Shown: piece after piece, positions 16,946 through 26,251 of the stretch | Position numbering within the stretch: position 1 is the first letter of the stretch | Layout of the letters: each line of letters starts with the position of its first letter | Assembly: GCA_964446585.1 (NCBI GenBank) | Contig: CAYUPI010000021.1 | Location: 1-64,000 of the forward strand | Origin: CAYUPI01 sp964446585 | GTDB lineage: Bacteria; Verrucomicrobiota; Verrucomicrobiia; Limisphaerales; UBA8199 | Direction: 5' to 3' | Length of the DNA stretch: 64,000 nucleotides | The notes under the pieces: model-generated | Told to the model about the DNA's origin: nothing | What the model saw: the letters and a program-made list of their open reading frames with translations, nothing else | Databases searched by the model: none | Translations under genes and position numbers: made by a program

Positions 16946-18301
16946 TTATTCAGCGAGCAGCCGCGCGACTTTCCTGGCCAGGGCCGGCTCGGCCTGCATT
17001 CGCTCCCGTGCCAATTGATTGCGATGCCGTGTGGTGTCTTCCTGCAGAGCCGCGAAATCCGATTCCTCATGGGGCACGACCATCAGGCTGATGCTGCCCA
17101 TCTCGTCCTTCGATTCCTCTCCCCAAGTCACCCGAACCGGGGGGCTCGAAGGATTGCGCGGGTTCTCCGCCGAGTTGTCCCAATGGATTTCTACCTCGAG
17201 GCGAGTGCCGCGAGGCAGGGGCACCAGTTGCTGGTAGAAATATCTGTCCTGCCAGGCAAAATCCCAATCCTTGATCAACAGCAGAGTCTTCGCTTCGCCG
17301 CCAGGTAGAGTCGCTGTCATGTTCATTCGCTTGCCGAGGTAATGCGCGTGGGCGCCGACGCCGACCGCGTCCACCGCCACCGGCAGGGTAAAGGAATCAC
17401 GAATTACGAAATCTTTTTCGCCGGCCGGGATGTCAAGTCCCGAGAAGAGCGAGTAGGTCGGCGGCATCTGGATTCGGGCGAGAGTTCGTTCAGGCGCTTT
17501 TTTCGCGAAATAAAGTGCGATCAGGGACTTTTCCGCTTCCGGCTTGCCCGTCGGATGGAAATGATATTGGACCACCAGATCGGAGCCGTTGGGCAGCTTC
17601 AAGGCAAGTCCCTCGGGAAAAAAGTGAGGTTGCGTGCCGACCGCCCATCCTCCCAGGGAGATGGTAGCACCGCCCGCGCGCATTCCGGCGAAACCCGGCT
17701 CGGTCCCCTGTTGCGGCTTCTCGTGGGCGCGTCCGTTCGGATCGGCGAAGTACAGGACGTGATGCACGACGGCTCGCGCCGAAGGCCGCATGTCGATGGC
17801 GGTGATCCACTTGTCCTCCGTCAACCCGAGCGGAACGGCGATGTTGCGATAAATGTCGGGACCATCCGCCGGCACATGATACGCAGCGGGCATTTCCACG
17901 ACCAGGTCGGGTTCGCCCAACCGCCAACCGGAAGCGAACTTCGGCGCTTCGGGTCGTTCGGCGGCGTTCCCCTCGGGCATCCCCTGGTTCACCCAGGCTT
18001 GTATTAGCGCGATGTCGTCCTCGGCCAGCCGCCTTTCGTCGCGATAGGGATACGAGGCCGGCTCAGCCTTCCACGGCGGCATGAGGTGTGAGGCGGTGAC
18101 CTTCGAGATCATCTTTCCCTTTTTCACTGCGTCCTGGTACGACAAGAGCGCGAAAGGAGCCGCTTCCCCCGGACGGTGGCAGGCCGAGCAATTGCGATAG
18201 ATGATTGGTGCAATCTGACGATTAAACGTCACTCGGGTGCTCGCCGTTGCGCCGCGCGCGGCGAACGGCAGCACAATCAGGAAGACAAGAAGCAGTTTCA
18301 T
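16946..18301 (-). CDS. Secreted cytochrome c / copper type II monooxygenase-like protein
   Basis: This 451-residue protein has a signal peptide (1-20), one cytochrome c motif (C38-S-A-C41-H42) and a region matching the two-domain peptidylglycine monooxygenase (PHM) fold. The PHM copper ligands occur in the right order: H180-H181 ('VVHHVLYF') and H247 ('VQYHFHP') for one copper, and H318-x-H320 ('GAHAHYLGK') with M401 ('DEMGS') for the other. PHM-like enzymes hydroxylate a C-H bond using copper and a reductant; a fused heme could feed the electrons. The substrate is unknown. The same design, enlarged, occurs at 26252-28300. No copper or cytochrome assembly gene is directly adjacent. Confidence 0.85.
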   Translation of the reverse strand: MKLLLVFLIVLPFAARGATASTRVTFNRQIAPIIYRNCSACHRPGEAAPFALLSYQDAVKKGKMISKVTASHLMPPWKAEPASYPYRDERRLAEDDIALIQAWVNQGMPEGNAAERPEAPKFASGWRLGEPDLVVEMPAAYHVPADGPDIYRNIAVPLGLTEDKWITAIDMRPSARAVVHHVLYFADPNGRAHEKPQQGTEPGFAGMRAGGATISLGGWAVGTQPHFFPEGLALKLPNGSDLVVQYHFHPTGKPEAEKSLIALYFAKKAPERTLARIQMPPTYSLFSGLDIPAGEKDFVIRDSFTLPVAVDAVGVGAHAHYLGKRMNMTATLPGGEAKTLLLIKDWDFAWQDRYFYQQLVPLPRGTRLEVEIHWDNSAENPRNPSSPPVRVTWGEESKDEMGSISLMVVPHEESDFAALQEDTTRHRNQLARERMQAEPALARKVARLLAE

Positions 18302-18552
18302 AACGCGATTGTGCAGAAAACGGAACGATGCGCCAGCAAAATGAAGACGAGCCAGGCATCTCCAGCCACATGGCGAGATTTCAGCAGCGCGCGGTGAAGC
18401 GCATCCCGACCATCCTTGGCAGTAGCTACTTTTTTTCGAGACAGCACTTAGCGGGGCTGATCTACGGAGAGAAAAGGCGTGGACAAGGTCGGCCCAGTTG
18501 GTTCAGAATCGCGGCAGCGACCGAACGCACCTGAAAATTCATAGGAAGCAAA

Positions 18553-19887
18553 ATGAAGAATTTTATGACCATCCCACGCGAAAACGTCCGCAGAGTCGAA
18601 GCTGGCATCAATTCAGCGGGAGTTCAGTACAGCCGGCGACGATTTCTTAAAACTGCGCTCCAAGCGGGCGCGCTGCTGGCGGCGCCGCAGGTCGTGCCGG
18701 CCGCGGTGCTGGGCAAGGACGGTAATGTGGCTCCGAGCGAGCGCATTGTGATGGGCGGCATCGGCATCGGCAACCGGGGCACGTATGACCTCGGCTGCTT
18801 CCTGCAAGAACCGGATGTCCAGTTCGTCGCCATTTGCGACGTCAAAGCCGCTCGTCGAGAAGCCGTCAAGCGGCGAGCAGATGAAAAGTACGGCAACCAG
18901 GATTGCGCCATGTACCGCGACCTGCGGGAGTTGCTGGCCCGAGACGACATTGATGCGGTGCTCATTGCTACTGGTCCCAACTGGCACGCAACCGCTGCGA
19001 TCATGTCGGCCAACGCCGGAAAAGACGTCTATTGCGAGAAGCCCTGCACGAAGAATATTGCTCAAAGTCTGGCTCTGGCCGAGACCTTCCGCCGCACGGG
19101 GCGGGTTTTTCAGGCGGGGACCCAGCGGCGCAGTCTCCCCAATTTTGCATTCGTGGTGGATCTGGCGCGGCGCGGAAAGCTGGGCAAACTCCTCACGCTT
19201 TACGCGCATCCAGCCGGGTTGAAAACGGTTAGCAGCGGTTGGGCCACGTCGGAGACCGAACCGGACAAGGAAAAAGTGGATTGGGACATGTATCTCGGTC
19301 CCGCAGCCTGGCGGCCGTACAACAAAACGTTGCTGGACGGCTTCAACTTCGAGAAAGGCGGCGGCCTGGTCGGTGGCGGCTGCCTCGAATGGGGTTCGCA
19401 TTGTGTGGACCTTTGCCAATGGGCCAATAATGCCGATGGGACCGCGCCGGTCGAGTACGAGCCAAAGGGAAAGGAACTACACGCTCGCTACGCCAACGGG
19501 GTGAAGCTGATCTTACGCGATGACGGCTGGCTCAAACTGGGGTCATGCCCAGTGCGATTTGAAGGTGACACTGGCTGGGTCGAGACTGGGGACGACGCGG
19601 AAATTGTCGCGAGTTCGCCGGCCTTGCTCGTCGGAAAGGGCGCCAAAGTCGCCGGCTACCCGGCGAATTTCCACGTGCGCGACTTTCTGGATTGCGTCAA
19701 GTCGCGGGCGCTGACCCGGGCCAACGCCGAGGCCGCCTGCTACTCGCATATCACGTGTCACGCCTCCAACATCTCGCTGTTCCTGGATCGCAAGGTCCGC
19801 TACGACCCCCGGAAAAACGAGTTCATTGGGGACGAACAAGCCAACCGTTTGCGCTCCGAGGCGCTGCGCGAACCGTGGAGGATTTAA
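18553..19887 (+). CDS. Tat-exported Gfo/Idh/MocA family oxidoreductase
   Basis: This 444-residue protein begins with a Tat signal: a twin-arginine motif 'SRRRFLKTAL' near residue 27 followed by a hydrophobic, alanine-rich stretch. The Rossmann fold starts 'VMGGIGIGNRG'; the family signature 'CEKP' (lysine-proline) is at 'DVYCEKPCTKN', and 'HCVDLCQW' fits the catalytic histidine region. These NAD(P)-dependent enzymes oxidise or reduce sugars and often work in glycan degradation in this phylum. AGGAAG 6-11 bases before ATG 18553 supports the start. The HEAT-repeat gene follows after one base, so they form an operon. Confidence 0.92.
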   Translation: MKNFMTIPRENVRRVEAGINSAGVQYSRRRFLKTALQAGALLAAPQVVPAAVLGKDGNVAPSERIVMGGIGIGNRGTYDLGCFLQEPDVQFVAICDVKAARREAVKRRADEKYGNQDCAMYRDLRELLARDDIDAVLIATGPNWHATAAIMSANAGKDVYCEKPCTKNIAQSLALAETFRRTGRVFQAGTQRRSLPNFAFVVDLARRGKLGKLLTLYAHPAGLKTVSSGWATSETEPDKEKVDWDMYLGPAAWRPYNKTLLDGFNFEKGGGLVGGGCLEWGSHCVDLCQWANNADGTAPVEYEPKGKELHARYANGVKLILRDDGWLKLGSCPVRFEGDTGWVETGDDAEIVASSPALLVGKGAKVAGYPANFHVRDFLDCVKSRALTRANAEAACYSHITCHASNISLFLDRKVRYDPRKNEFIGDEQANRLRSEALREPWRI

Positions 19888-19888
19888 A

Positions 19889-21904
19889 ATGAAAGGCTCA
19901 CGTATCAAGAAAGCAGGGGTCTTCGCCAGCCATGCACGAGCGCTCGTGTGGGCCTTTGGCCTGGCGTTCGCAGCGGGCCTCGGGCTGGGATTTCAAAACG
20001 GTTTGGCTGCTGAATCCGCGCGCGGCGAATCCGCGACAGAGAAAGAGCGCCGCCTCATCGCGGTCCTCAAATCCGACGCCCCGCCGCAGGACAAAGCAAT
20101 TCCGTGCAAACAACTGGCCATCTATGGCACGAAAGAGGCCGTGCCGGCGCTGGGCGCGCTGTTGTCGAACGCCGATCTCGCGTCGTGGGCGCGGATTGCT
20201 TTGGAGGCGATTCCAGATCCAGCCGCCGACGCCGCCTTGCGCGATGCGGTTCCAAAGCTGCAAGGCAAGCTGCTGATCGGGACAATCAATTCGATTGGAT
20301 ATCGTCGCGACCCGAAGGCCGTAGATCGACTCGCGGAGAAACTCAACGGTAGCGACGCCGAGGTGGCAAGCGCCGCGGCTTATGCCTTAGGCCGTATCGG
20401 CAATGCCAGAGCCGCCAAGGCATTGAAAGGGTCGCTACCAAACGCGGCAGACGGGCTGCGCCCGGCGGTGGCGGGCGGCTGCATTTTGTGCGCCGAGAGA
20501 TTCCTCGCTCAGGGTAAGAATGCGGACGCTGTGAAATTGTATGACCTGGTTCGCGCCGCGAACGTTCCGCGGCAGAAGCGGTTGGAGGCTACGCGTGGTG
20601 CAATTTTGGCGCGCGGGCCATCGCTCGGATTGCCATTGTTGCTCGAACAACTGAGATCTCCGGACAAAGCCTGGCTGAGTATCGGATTAAGCACGGCTCG
20701 GGAACTGCCGGGCCAGAACGTGACCGAGGCGCTGGCCGCGGAGATACGCCGCAGCAGCCCTGAGCGGCAGCCGTTCCTATTGCTGGCGTTGGCGGACCGC
20801 CACGATGCCGCTGTTTTGCCCGCGGTTCTGGACGCGGCCCGCTCCGGCGCGCCGGGGCTTCGACTCGCGGCTGTGGGTGCGTTGGAACGCCTCGGGAATG
20901 TTACATCCGTGCCGGTCCTGTTGGAGGCCGCAGCGCAGGGGGAGCCGAAACTGTCGCAGAAGGCGCTCGGGGCGCTGGCGCGTTTGCCCGGAAATGAGAT
21001 CGACAAAGATCTTCTGGCCCGATGGCCCGCCTCAACGGGCAAGACGCGACAGGCTTTGGTTGAGGTGATGGGCCGGCGCCGGACCGACGGAGCTCTGCCG
21101 TTGCTCGTGCAAGCATCGGAGGATGCCGATGCCGGGGTCCGCAGTGCCGCCGTGCAAGCCATCGGTACCCTGGGCGAAGAGCCACAACTAGCCCAACTCG
21201 TGAGGCTCATGGGCAAGACCAAGGATTCGAAAGAACGCGCGGACCTCGAAGGGGCGCTGATTGCGATCAGCAGCCGCAGCGGTGCACGTTGCGTGCCTAG
21301 CTTGCTGCCGCTGGCGCGAAGCGGGGACAGCGCCCTGCGGACAAGCGCGTTGCAGGCACTGGCCGCTGCTGGTGGGCCGGAAGCTTTGGCGGCGGTGAAT
21401 GCTGCAGCGCAGGATCAGGATGAAAGTGTGCAGGACGAGGCGGTGCGCACATTATCCACCTGGGCTAACAACTGGCCGGAGGATGGTGGCGTCGCGGAGC
21501 CGTTGCTCACTCTGGCCAAGTCGGGAAAGAAAACATCTCACCAGGTCTTAGGACTGCGCGGTTACCTGCAATATCTCCAGGCAAACAAAAAGCTCAGCAA
21601 CGACGAGAAGGCGAGCCGGGTCAAGGAACTCTTGCCGTTAATCCAGAGGCCGGAGGAGAAGCGGCTGGCGATCGGGACCATTGACGCAATTCCGACGGCC
21701 GGCACACTCGAGTTGCTGACGAGTTTCGCCGCCGAGCCGGCGATTGCCGACGACGCGTGCTCCGCAATCGTTAAGCTCGCCAGTGGAAAGCTGTCGGGGG
21801 TTTCGGGCGAGCAACGACAGAAAGCGTTGCAAACCGTGGTAGAAAAATCGGAGACCGACTCGATCCGCAAAAGAGCCGAAGACCTGCTTAAGGCCACCCA
21901 CTAG
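19889..21904 (+). CDS. Secreted HEAT-repeat protein
   Basis: From ATG 19889 this is 671 residues. A signal peptide occupies about residues 1-35. The rest is built of HEAT/PBS-lyase-like alpha-helical repeats of about 30 residues, e.g. 'AVPALGALLSNADLASWARIAL', 'EVASAAAYALGRIG', 'GLRLAAVGALERLG' and 'GVRSAAVQAIGTLG'. Such repeats make a protein-binding solenoid. GGAGG at 19877-19881 lies 7 bases before the start and one base separates it from the Gfo/Idh stop, so translation is probably coupled. A longer in-frame start at 19826 would overlap the upstream gene and lose the signal position. No enzymatic motif is seen. Confidence 0.88.
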   Translation: MKGSRIKKAGVFASHARALVWAFGLAFAAGLGLGFQNGLAAESARGESATEKERRLIAVLKSDAPPQDKAIPCKQLAIYGTKEAVPALGALLSNADLASWARIALEAIPDPAADAALRDAVPKLQGKLLIGTINSIGYRRDPKAVDRLAEKLNGSDAEVASAAAYALGRIGNARAAKALKGSLPNAADGLRPAVAGGCILCAERFLAQGKNADAVKLYDLVRAANVPRQKRLEATRGAILARGPSLGLPLLLEQLRSPDKAWLSIGLSTARELPGQNVTEALAAEIRRSSPERQPFLLLALADRHDAAVLPAVLDAARSGAPGLRLAAVGALERLGNVTSVPVLLEAAAQGEPKLSQKALGALARLPGNEIDKDLLARWPASTGKTRQALVEVMGRRRTDGALPLLVQASEDADAGVRSAAVQAIGTLGEEPQLAQLVRLMGKTKDSKERADLEGALIAISSRSGARCVPSLLPLARSGDSALRTSALQALAAAGGPEALAAVNAAAQDQDESVQDEAVRTLSTWANNWPEDGGVAEPLLTLAKSGKKTSHQVLGLRGYLQYLQANKKLSNDEKASRVKELLPLIQRPEEKRLAIGTIDAIPTAGTLELLTSFAAEPAIADDACSAIVKLASGKLSGVSGEQRQKALQTVVEKSETDSIRKRAEDLLKATH

Positions 21905-21935
21905 CCCGCATAGTTCACCTACATCCCGACAAATT

Positions 21936-21973
21936 CACATTAACACCGGGGCTAAAGCCCCGGTGTTAATGTG
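21936..21973. terminator. Perfect 17 bp stem between convergent genes
   Basis: CACATTAACACCGGGGC, a TAAA loop, then the exact complement. It lies between the stop of the HEAT gene (21904) and the stop of the GH127 gene (22010). The stem is long and symmetric with no strong T-run, so it could terminate both transcripts or be a REP-like repeat. Confidence 0.55.
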
Positions 21974-22009
21974 AGGCTCACTGGTAGTGTGAAATATCCG
22001 GGCTGGGGA

Positions 22010-24901
22010 CTACTGCCCTGATGCGAGTCGGCGCAGTTCCTCCTCGGAGAGCGCGCGGGCCCACAATCCAAAATCGGCAAACGTTGCGGCCAGGAACTCG
22101 TTGCCGCTGAAATGCGGGTTGCCGCCCAGGGCACAGTCGCGCGCGGTCGTGGTCCTGAACTCGGGCGCCGCACAAGAACCGGCAGTTTTGCCATCCACAA
22201 AGAGGCTAAGCGTCGCCCCGCGTTTCACTGCGGCTACGTCATGCCAGCGCCCGGCTTCAATCGGAATGCCGAGCGTTCCGAAGCCGCCGCCGGATTCAAC
22301 GCGGGCAAAGAGTTTGCCATGATCCACAACCAACCGGAGCGGATCGTCCATTCCGGCCGCCCACGCGCTGAAGATCTGGCCAATTCGTCCTTCGGGCATT
22401 TCGTCAATCCGGACGCGAACAGCCACAGTGAAATCCTCCTTGGGCCAGGCCGGTACTGAATAAACCAACATTTGGTCCCGCCCGTTGATCTGCGTTCCTT
22501 CCACGTTACGGTTCGTGAACTTCGCCGAAAGCTGCTCGCCAAATTTCGGACGCTCGTCGCCCCTAAGCGAATGAAGAATCAGTTCGCCCTTCGGGCCGAG
22601 CTTGAGCTCCGGCGGCAGCGCTTGTGGGGGCGCGTTCACGTCCAGCACAAAGCTCGCGGGCGGAACGTCGGGGACGGTTTCCCCATTTGCATTGACTGAT
22701 ACCACGCGCCACCAGCGCTTCGCGCGTGAGGTACCAGGAGGAGCACCAAAATCGACACTCGAGCGGTCGCCGGCGATGCCATTAGTGCTAAAAAGAATAT
22801 TTCTGAAATCGGGGTCGGGGCCAATTTCGACGCGGTAGGTGACGTCCGATGGTCGCCGCGCTCCACGCCATTGAAACTGAGCGGGCCCGGGCCGCAATCG
22901 CTGGCCATCACGCGGATATTGACTGAAGGCTGGCGGAGGGAGAGGTTTGACAACAGGTAACCAGGAGCGATAACGCGTGCCCGCCGCTCCGGCGCTGGCA
23001 AAATCGATCAAGCGCACGATAGTGCCGTCATCCGCCGGCAGTTCCACCTTGAGCCACGGCTCGGTCTGGAGCGGGAGCCGATTCCTGCCCGGCGGAACGA
23101 CGCGCGTTGCTGCAAGCCTTGCCAGACTCAGCGCGGGAATTTTCTCTTCATCGAACTCGTTTTGGGACTGGTCGTAGGCCAGCAACAAAGGTCCACGGTA
23201 GAGCGAGACCTTCCCGGCAGCCTCGTTGGCGCCGGCGACGGCCCGCAAGCCGAAGTCAAACTGTACGACGATCTCGTCGCCAGCTTTCCACCGGCGGCGA
23301 ATTTCCAAGTACGAACCACCTGGAGCCTGGCTGGGAGCTCCAGAGAAGTTCGCTTGAATTCTGGCACGAGGAGACCAGGCAGGGATGCGCAAGCGCAGCG
23401 TCCATTCGGTTTCACCGGTGCCCTCTATGACGACTCTCTGTGAATCGGTCAGCGGATAGTCGCGGCTCAGCGCCAGGCGGATGTCGTGCCCGGCGTGAGG
23501 GAGCGTAAATGTCCCGGGCAGGTAACTGTTTAAGACTACGCCGTCGGCCACTGGTATCGCCGCCCATTCACTCAGCAAGCCCAGCACACGCGGGCCGTTG
23601 ACTGAACAGCAGTTGAGCTCGGGCGTACCGGCTCGTGCCTGAAACACGATCGTGTGCGCGCTGGCCTCGCGGACGCCGTCCATTGGGGTGTTGTAGGTCC
23701 ACCATCGCCCGCTGGGATGTTGGGCGCCGAGGCCGCCGTTGAGGGTGGCCAATTCCAGGTCGTCGGCGGCGTGAGGATCACCGGTGAGCCGCAGATAATC
23801 CGCCGTCAGTGTCATCCACGCTACGGTGCAGCAGGTTTCGATGGCTGTGGGCGCAAACGGATTGCCGGTCGCCTGTTCGCCGGAACTGAAGGCGCCGGTG
23901 TTGCGTCGGTCCCACCGGCGGATGCTGCGCCAGTGATGCACGAAGGAGTCGCGATACTTCAGCTCACCAGTGATGCGCCAAAGCTCAACCAGGCCTTGCA
24001 GGTCGTGCAGACTTTCCCACCGCGGCCGCGGCGTCTGGAAATATTCGCGTCCATCCAACCCGGCGCGGAAGTAATCGCCGGCGCGCTCCCAGTCCTTTTC
24101 CACTTCGCGGGCCATCTGGAGGTAGCGCGGTTCGCCCGTGAGCCGATAGAGCATCGCCAGACCAGTGAGAATCGTCATGTTCATCTCCGGGTCGCCCGCG
24201 TCGAGCACCCGCCGGCCTTTCTCGAGATAAGTCTTGCAGACCAGGTCGGCCGCCTTGCGCGCGGCGGCTAGCGCGGCTGAATCGCCGGTATGTTGGTGCC
24301 AAAGCACCAGTCCACAAATGGCATGGTAATGGCCCCACAGATCCCAGTTCTTCAACAGCCGAACGTCCTGGGCAAAAGGCCCGAGATAGCCGTCCTCCGC
24401 CTGTGTGGCGATGAAGGCGGCGACTACGTTGGAAACTTGCTTATTTAGGCGCGGGTCATCAGTCATCCGCAAGGCCTGAACGGCGGAGATGAGATACTTG
24501 CCGACAAATTCCCCCGCCCAGGGAACGAGCAGCGGCGTTGGCTGACGATCGCGCAGTCGGAACATTTCGAGCATGCCCGGGTTCGACTGGGGCGCTCGCA
24601 ACAGCCAATTGTCCACGTTGGCGGTAATGCGATCACCGACCGGGCCGGTAAATCTGAAATGTGCGCCGGGGAGTGGATCAAAGGCAAGCGCCTCACGCTC
24701 CGGCGGCTGCTGTGGGAGTGCTGCATGTTGGAGCGCTGGCAGAAGGAGCGCAATCGCTGCGAGCGCGCTGTGGGGTCGTGTTCTTGGTTTGATTGTGGAC
24801 AGAGTTGTCCCGGTTAGACTTCCTCCAAAGCGGCGGAGGCGTCGCCGAATTTTGGCAGGCGGAGATTCATTTTGTCCATCATGGACAAGTAGAGGCGGCA
24901 C
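22010..24901 (-). CDS. GH127-type beta-L-arabinofuranosidase-like enzyme with C-terminal LamG-like domain
   Basis: This frame of up to 963 residues belongs to GH127/DUF1680 enzymes, which cleave beta-L-arabinofuranose linkages with a zinc-bound cysteine nucleophile. The zinc ligands E355-x-C357 ('IETCC') and C431-C432 ('NCCSVNG') are spaced as in the characterised Bifidobacterium HypBA1. An (alpha/alpha)6 toroid spans about 85-500, a beta domain 500-640, an FN3-like segment about 650-750, and a LamG/concanavalin-like domain about 780-960, which may bind sugar. The start is unclear: a GTG at 24901 lies within the DUF1552 gene (88 bp overlap), and no other ATG, GTG or TTG lies before the hydrophobic signal-like stretch at about 46-60. 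Confidence 0.85.
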   Translation of the reverse strand: MPPLLVHDGQNESPPAKIRRRLRRFGGSLTGTTLSTIKPRTRPHSALAAIALLLPALQHAALPQQPPEREALAFDPLPGAHFRFTGPVGDRITANVDNWLLRAPQSNPGMLEMFRLRDRQPTPLLVPWAGEFVGKYLISAVQALRMTDDPRLNKQVSNVVAAFIATQAEDGYLGPFAQDVRLLKNWDLWGHYHAICGLVLWHQHTGDSAALAAARKAADLVCKTYLEKGRRVLDAGDPEMNMTILTGLAMLYRLTGEPRYLQMAREVEKDWERAGDYFRAGLDGREYFQTPRPRWESLHDLQGLVELWRITGELKYRDSFVHHWRSIRRWDRRNTGAFSSGEQATGNPFAPTAIETCCTVAWMTLTADYLRLTGDPHAADDLELATLNGGLGAQHPSGRWWTYNTPMDGVREASAHTIVFQARAGTPELNCCSVNGPRVLGLLSEWAAIPVADGVVLNSYLPGTFTLPHAGHDIRLALSRDYPLTDSQRVVIEGTGETEWTLRLRIPAWSPRARIQANFSGAPSQAPGGSYLEIRRRWKAGDEIVVQFDFGLRAVAGANEAAGKVSLYRGPLLLAYDQSQNEFDEEKIPALSLARLAATRVVPPGRNRLPLQTEPWLKVELPADDGTIVRLIDFASAGAAGTRYRSWLPVVKPLPPPAFSQYPRDGQRLRPGPAQFQWRGARRPSDVTYRVEIGPDPDFRNILFSTNGIAGDRSSVDFGAPPGTSRAKRWWRVVSVNANGETVPDVPPASFVLDVNAPPQALPPELKLGPKGELILHSLRGDERPKFGEQLSAKFTNRNVEGTQINGRDQMLVYSVPAWPKEDFTVAVRVRIDEMPEGRIGQIFSAWAAGMDDPLRLVVDHGKLFARVESGGGFGTLGIPIEAGRWHDVAAVKRGATLSLFVDGKTAGSCAAPEFRTTTARDCALGGNPHFSGNEFLAATFADFGLWARALSEEELRRLASGQ

Positions 24902-26148
24902 ATCTGGCGCTCGGGCTTGCCAGCGTAATCAAGGACCCGGCCGCCCTGGATGCGTCCGCCGGCGCCGCCGAGTAGAACGACGGGGAGTTGGTCGGCGTTG
25001 TGATTGCCGGTCTGCATGCTCGAGCAGAAAAGGAGCATGGAATTATCCAGCAGCGTGCGCGAGCCTTCCTGGATGGCGTCGAGCTTCCGGGCAATGTAGG
25101 CGACTTGCTCGAGGAAGAACTGATTGACTTTCAGCCAGTCCGCGGTGTCGGAATGCGAGAGCAGATGATGGATCATGTAGTCCACGCCGAGGTTCGGAAA
25201 GCGGAGCGATGAATGGTCGTTGTTGAGTTTCAGGGTGGTGATGCGCGTCGTATCGGTTTGGAAGCCGAGGACGAGAATGTCGGCCATCAGCCGCATGTGC
25301 TCGGCGATGTCCTGGGGAATGCCGTCCGGTGGCCGCGGAATGTTGGGTTTGGTCAGCGAAGGCCGCCAGCCTTGCAACTCGCCCTTCATGCCGGCGTTTT
25401 CGATGCGCCGCTCGACGTCGCGCACCGATTCGAGGTATTCGTCGAGCTTGACCTGGTCCGAAGCGCTGATACGCCGCCGCAGGTCACCGGCGTCAGCCAG
25501 CACCGCGTCCAAAACACTTTTGTCGCCGCGGCCCACTGCGTCTTTGAACAATCGGTCGAAGGCGAGCGCGGGATAAATCTCCAAAGGCGTCGGAGTCGTT
25601 GGCGAGCTCCACGATATATGCGAGCTGTAAAGCATCGAATAATTCTTGTGGACCGACGGGTTCGATTTTTCGCAGCCCAGCACCAGGCTGGGCACTTTGG
25701 TCGAATTGCCGGAGCGCTTCGCCAGCAACTGGTCGATGCTGGTGCCGGAGCGAATTTCTCCGCCCGAAGCCAGCGGCGCGCCCGAGAGCAGGTTGCCTGT
25801 CTGCGAGCTGTGGATGTTGCCCTTGAGCGCCTCGGCATTGAAGAGCCCGCGAATGAAGAGCATCTTTTGCCGAAAATCGGCCAACGGAGTGAGCACTTGG
25901 CCCAGTTCCATGTCTTTGCCCTCGCCCTTCGCCCACCATTCCTTGCTGTGGAACCCGTTGCCGGCAAAGAGCACCGCCAGGCGGACAGGCGCCTCGCTCG
26001 CCGGCGGGCTGGTAAGAGGCTCATCGCCCCAGACGTTGAAGGATTCCATCCACGGCAGCGCCATGGTGACTCCGAGGCCGCGCAGGAACGCGCGCCGGGA
26101 AAGCTCGTGAGAAGATAGCCTTTTCCAAGGTCGCGATTCCGGTGACAT
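24814..26148 (-). CDS. Tat-exported DUF1552 family protein
   Basis: This 444-residue protein starts with a twin-arginine-like signal ('LSRRAFLRGLGVTMALPWMES') and matches the DUF1552 family, secreted proteins known in Planctomycetes and Verrucomicrobia. Characteristic stretches are 'RLAVLFAGNGFHSKEWW', 'MLFIRGLFN', 'GGEIRSGTSIDQLLA' and 'LPVVLLGGAGGRIQGGR'. The function is unknown; the gene is normally found with a DUF1587/1592-type cytochrome gene, and one is present here about 4.4 kb away at 30523-34950 on the same strand, but not adjacent. It overlaps the start of the GH127 frame. Confidence 0.9.
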   Translation of the reverse strand: MSPESRPWKRLSSHELSRRAFLRGLGVTMALPWMESFNVWGDEPLTSPPASEAPVRLAVLFAGNGFHSKEWWAKGEGKDMELGQVLTPLADFRQKMLFIRGLFNAEALKGNIHSSQTGNLLSGAPLASGGEIRSGTSIDQLLAKRSGNSTKVPSLVLGCEKSNPSVHKNYSMLYSSHISWSSPTTPTPLEIYPALAFDRLFKDAVGRGDKSVLDAVLADAGDLRRRISASDQVKLDEYLESVRDVERRIENAGMKGELQGWRPSLTKPNIPRPPDGIPQDIAEHMRLMADILVLGFQTDTTRITTLKLNNDHSSLRFPNLGVDYMIHHLLSHSDTADWLKVNQFFLEQVAYIARKLDAIQEGSRTLLDNSMLLFCSSMQTGNHNADQLPVVLLGGAGGRIQGGRVLDYAGKPERQMCRLYLSMMDKMNLRLPKFGDASAALEEV

Positions 26149-26251
26149 CGAGCTAAGTATAAGCGAGAATCGTGCCCGAGCAAGTCACTAAAAATAGCTA
26201 CACGGAGCGTTTGCTCACGGCCCGGGTTGCTGCTATAGTCTGAAGGTAGCC

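Noticed and set aside
25213..26118. + strand frame of 301 codons opposite DUF1552
   Set aside because: Antisense to a gene with a Tat signal and clear family motifs.
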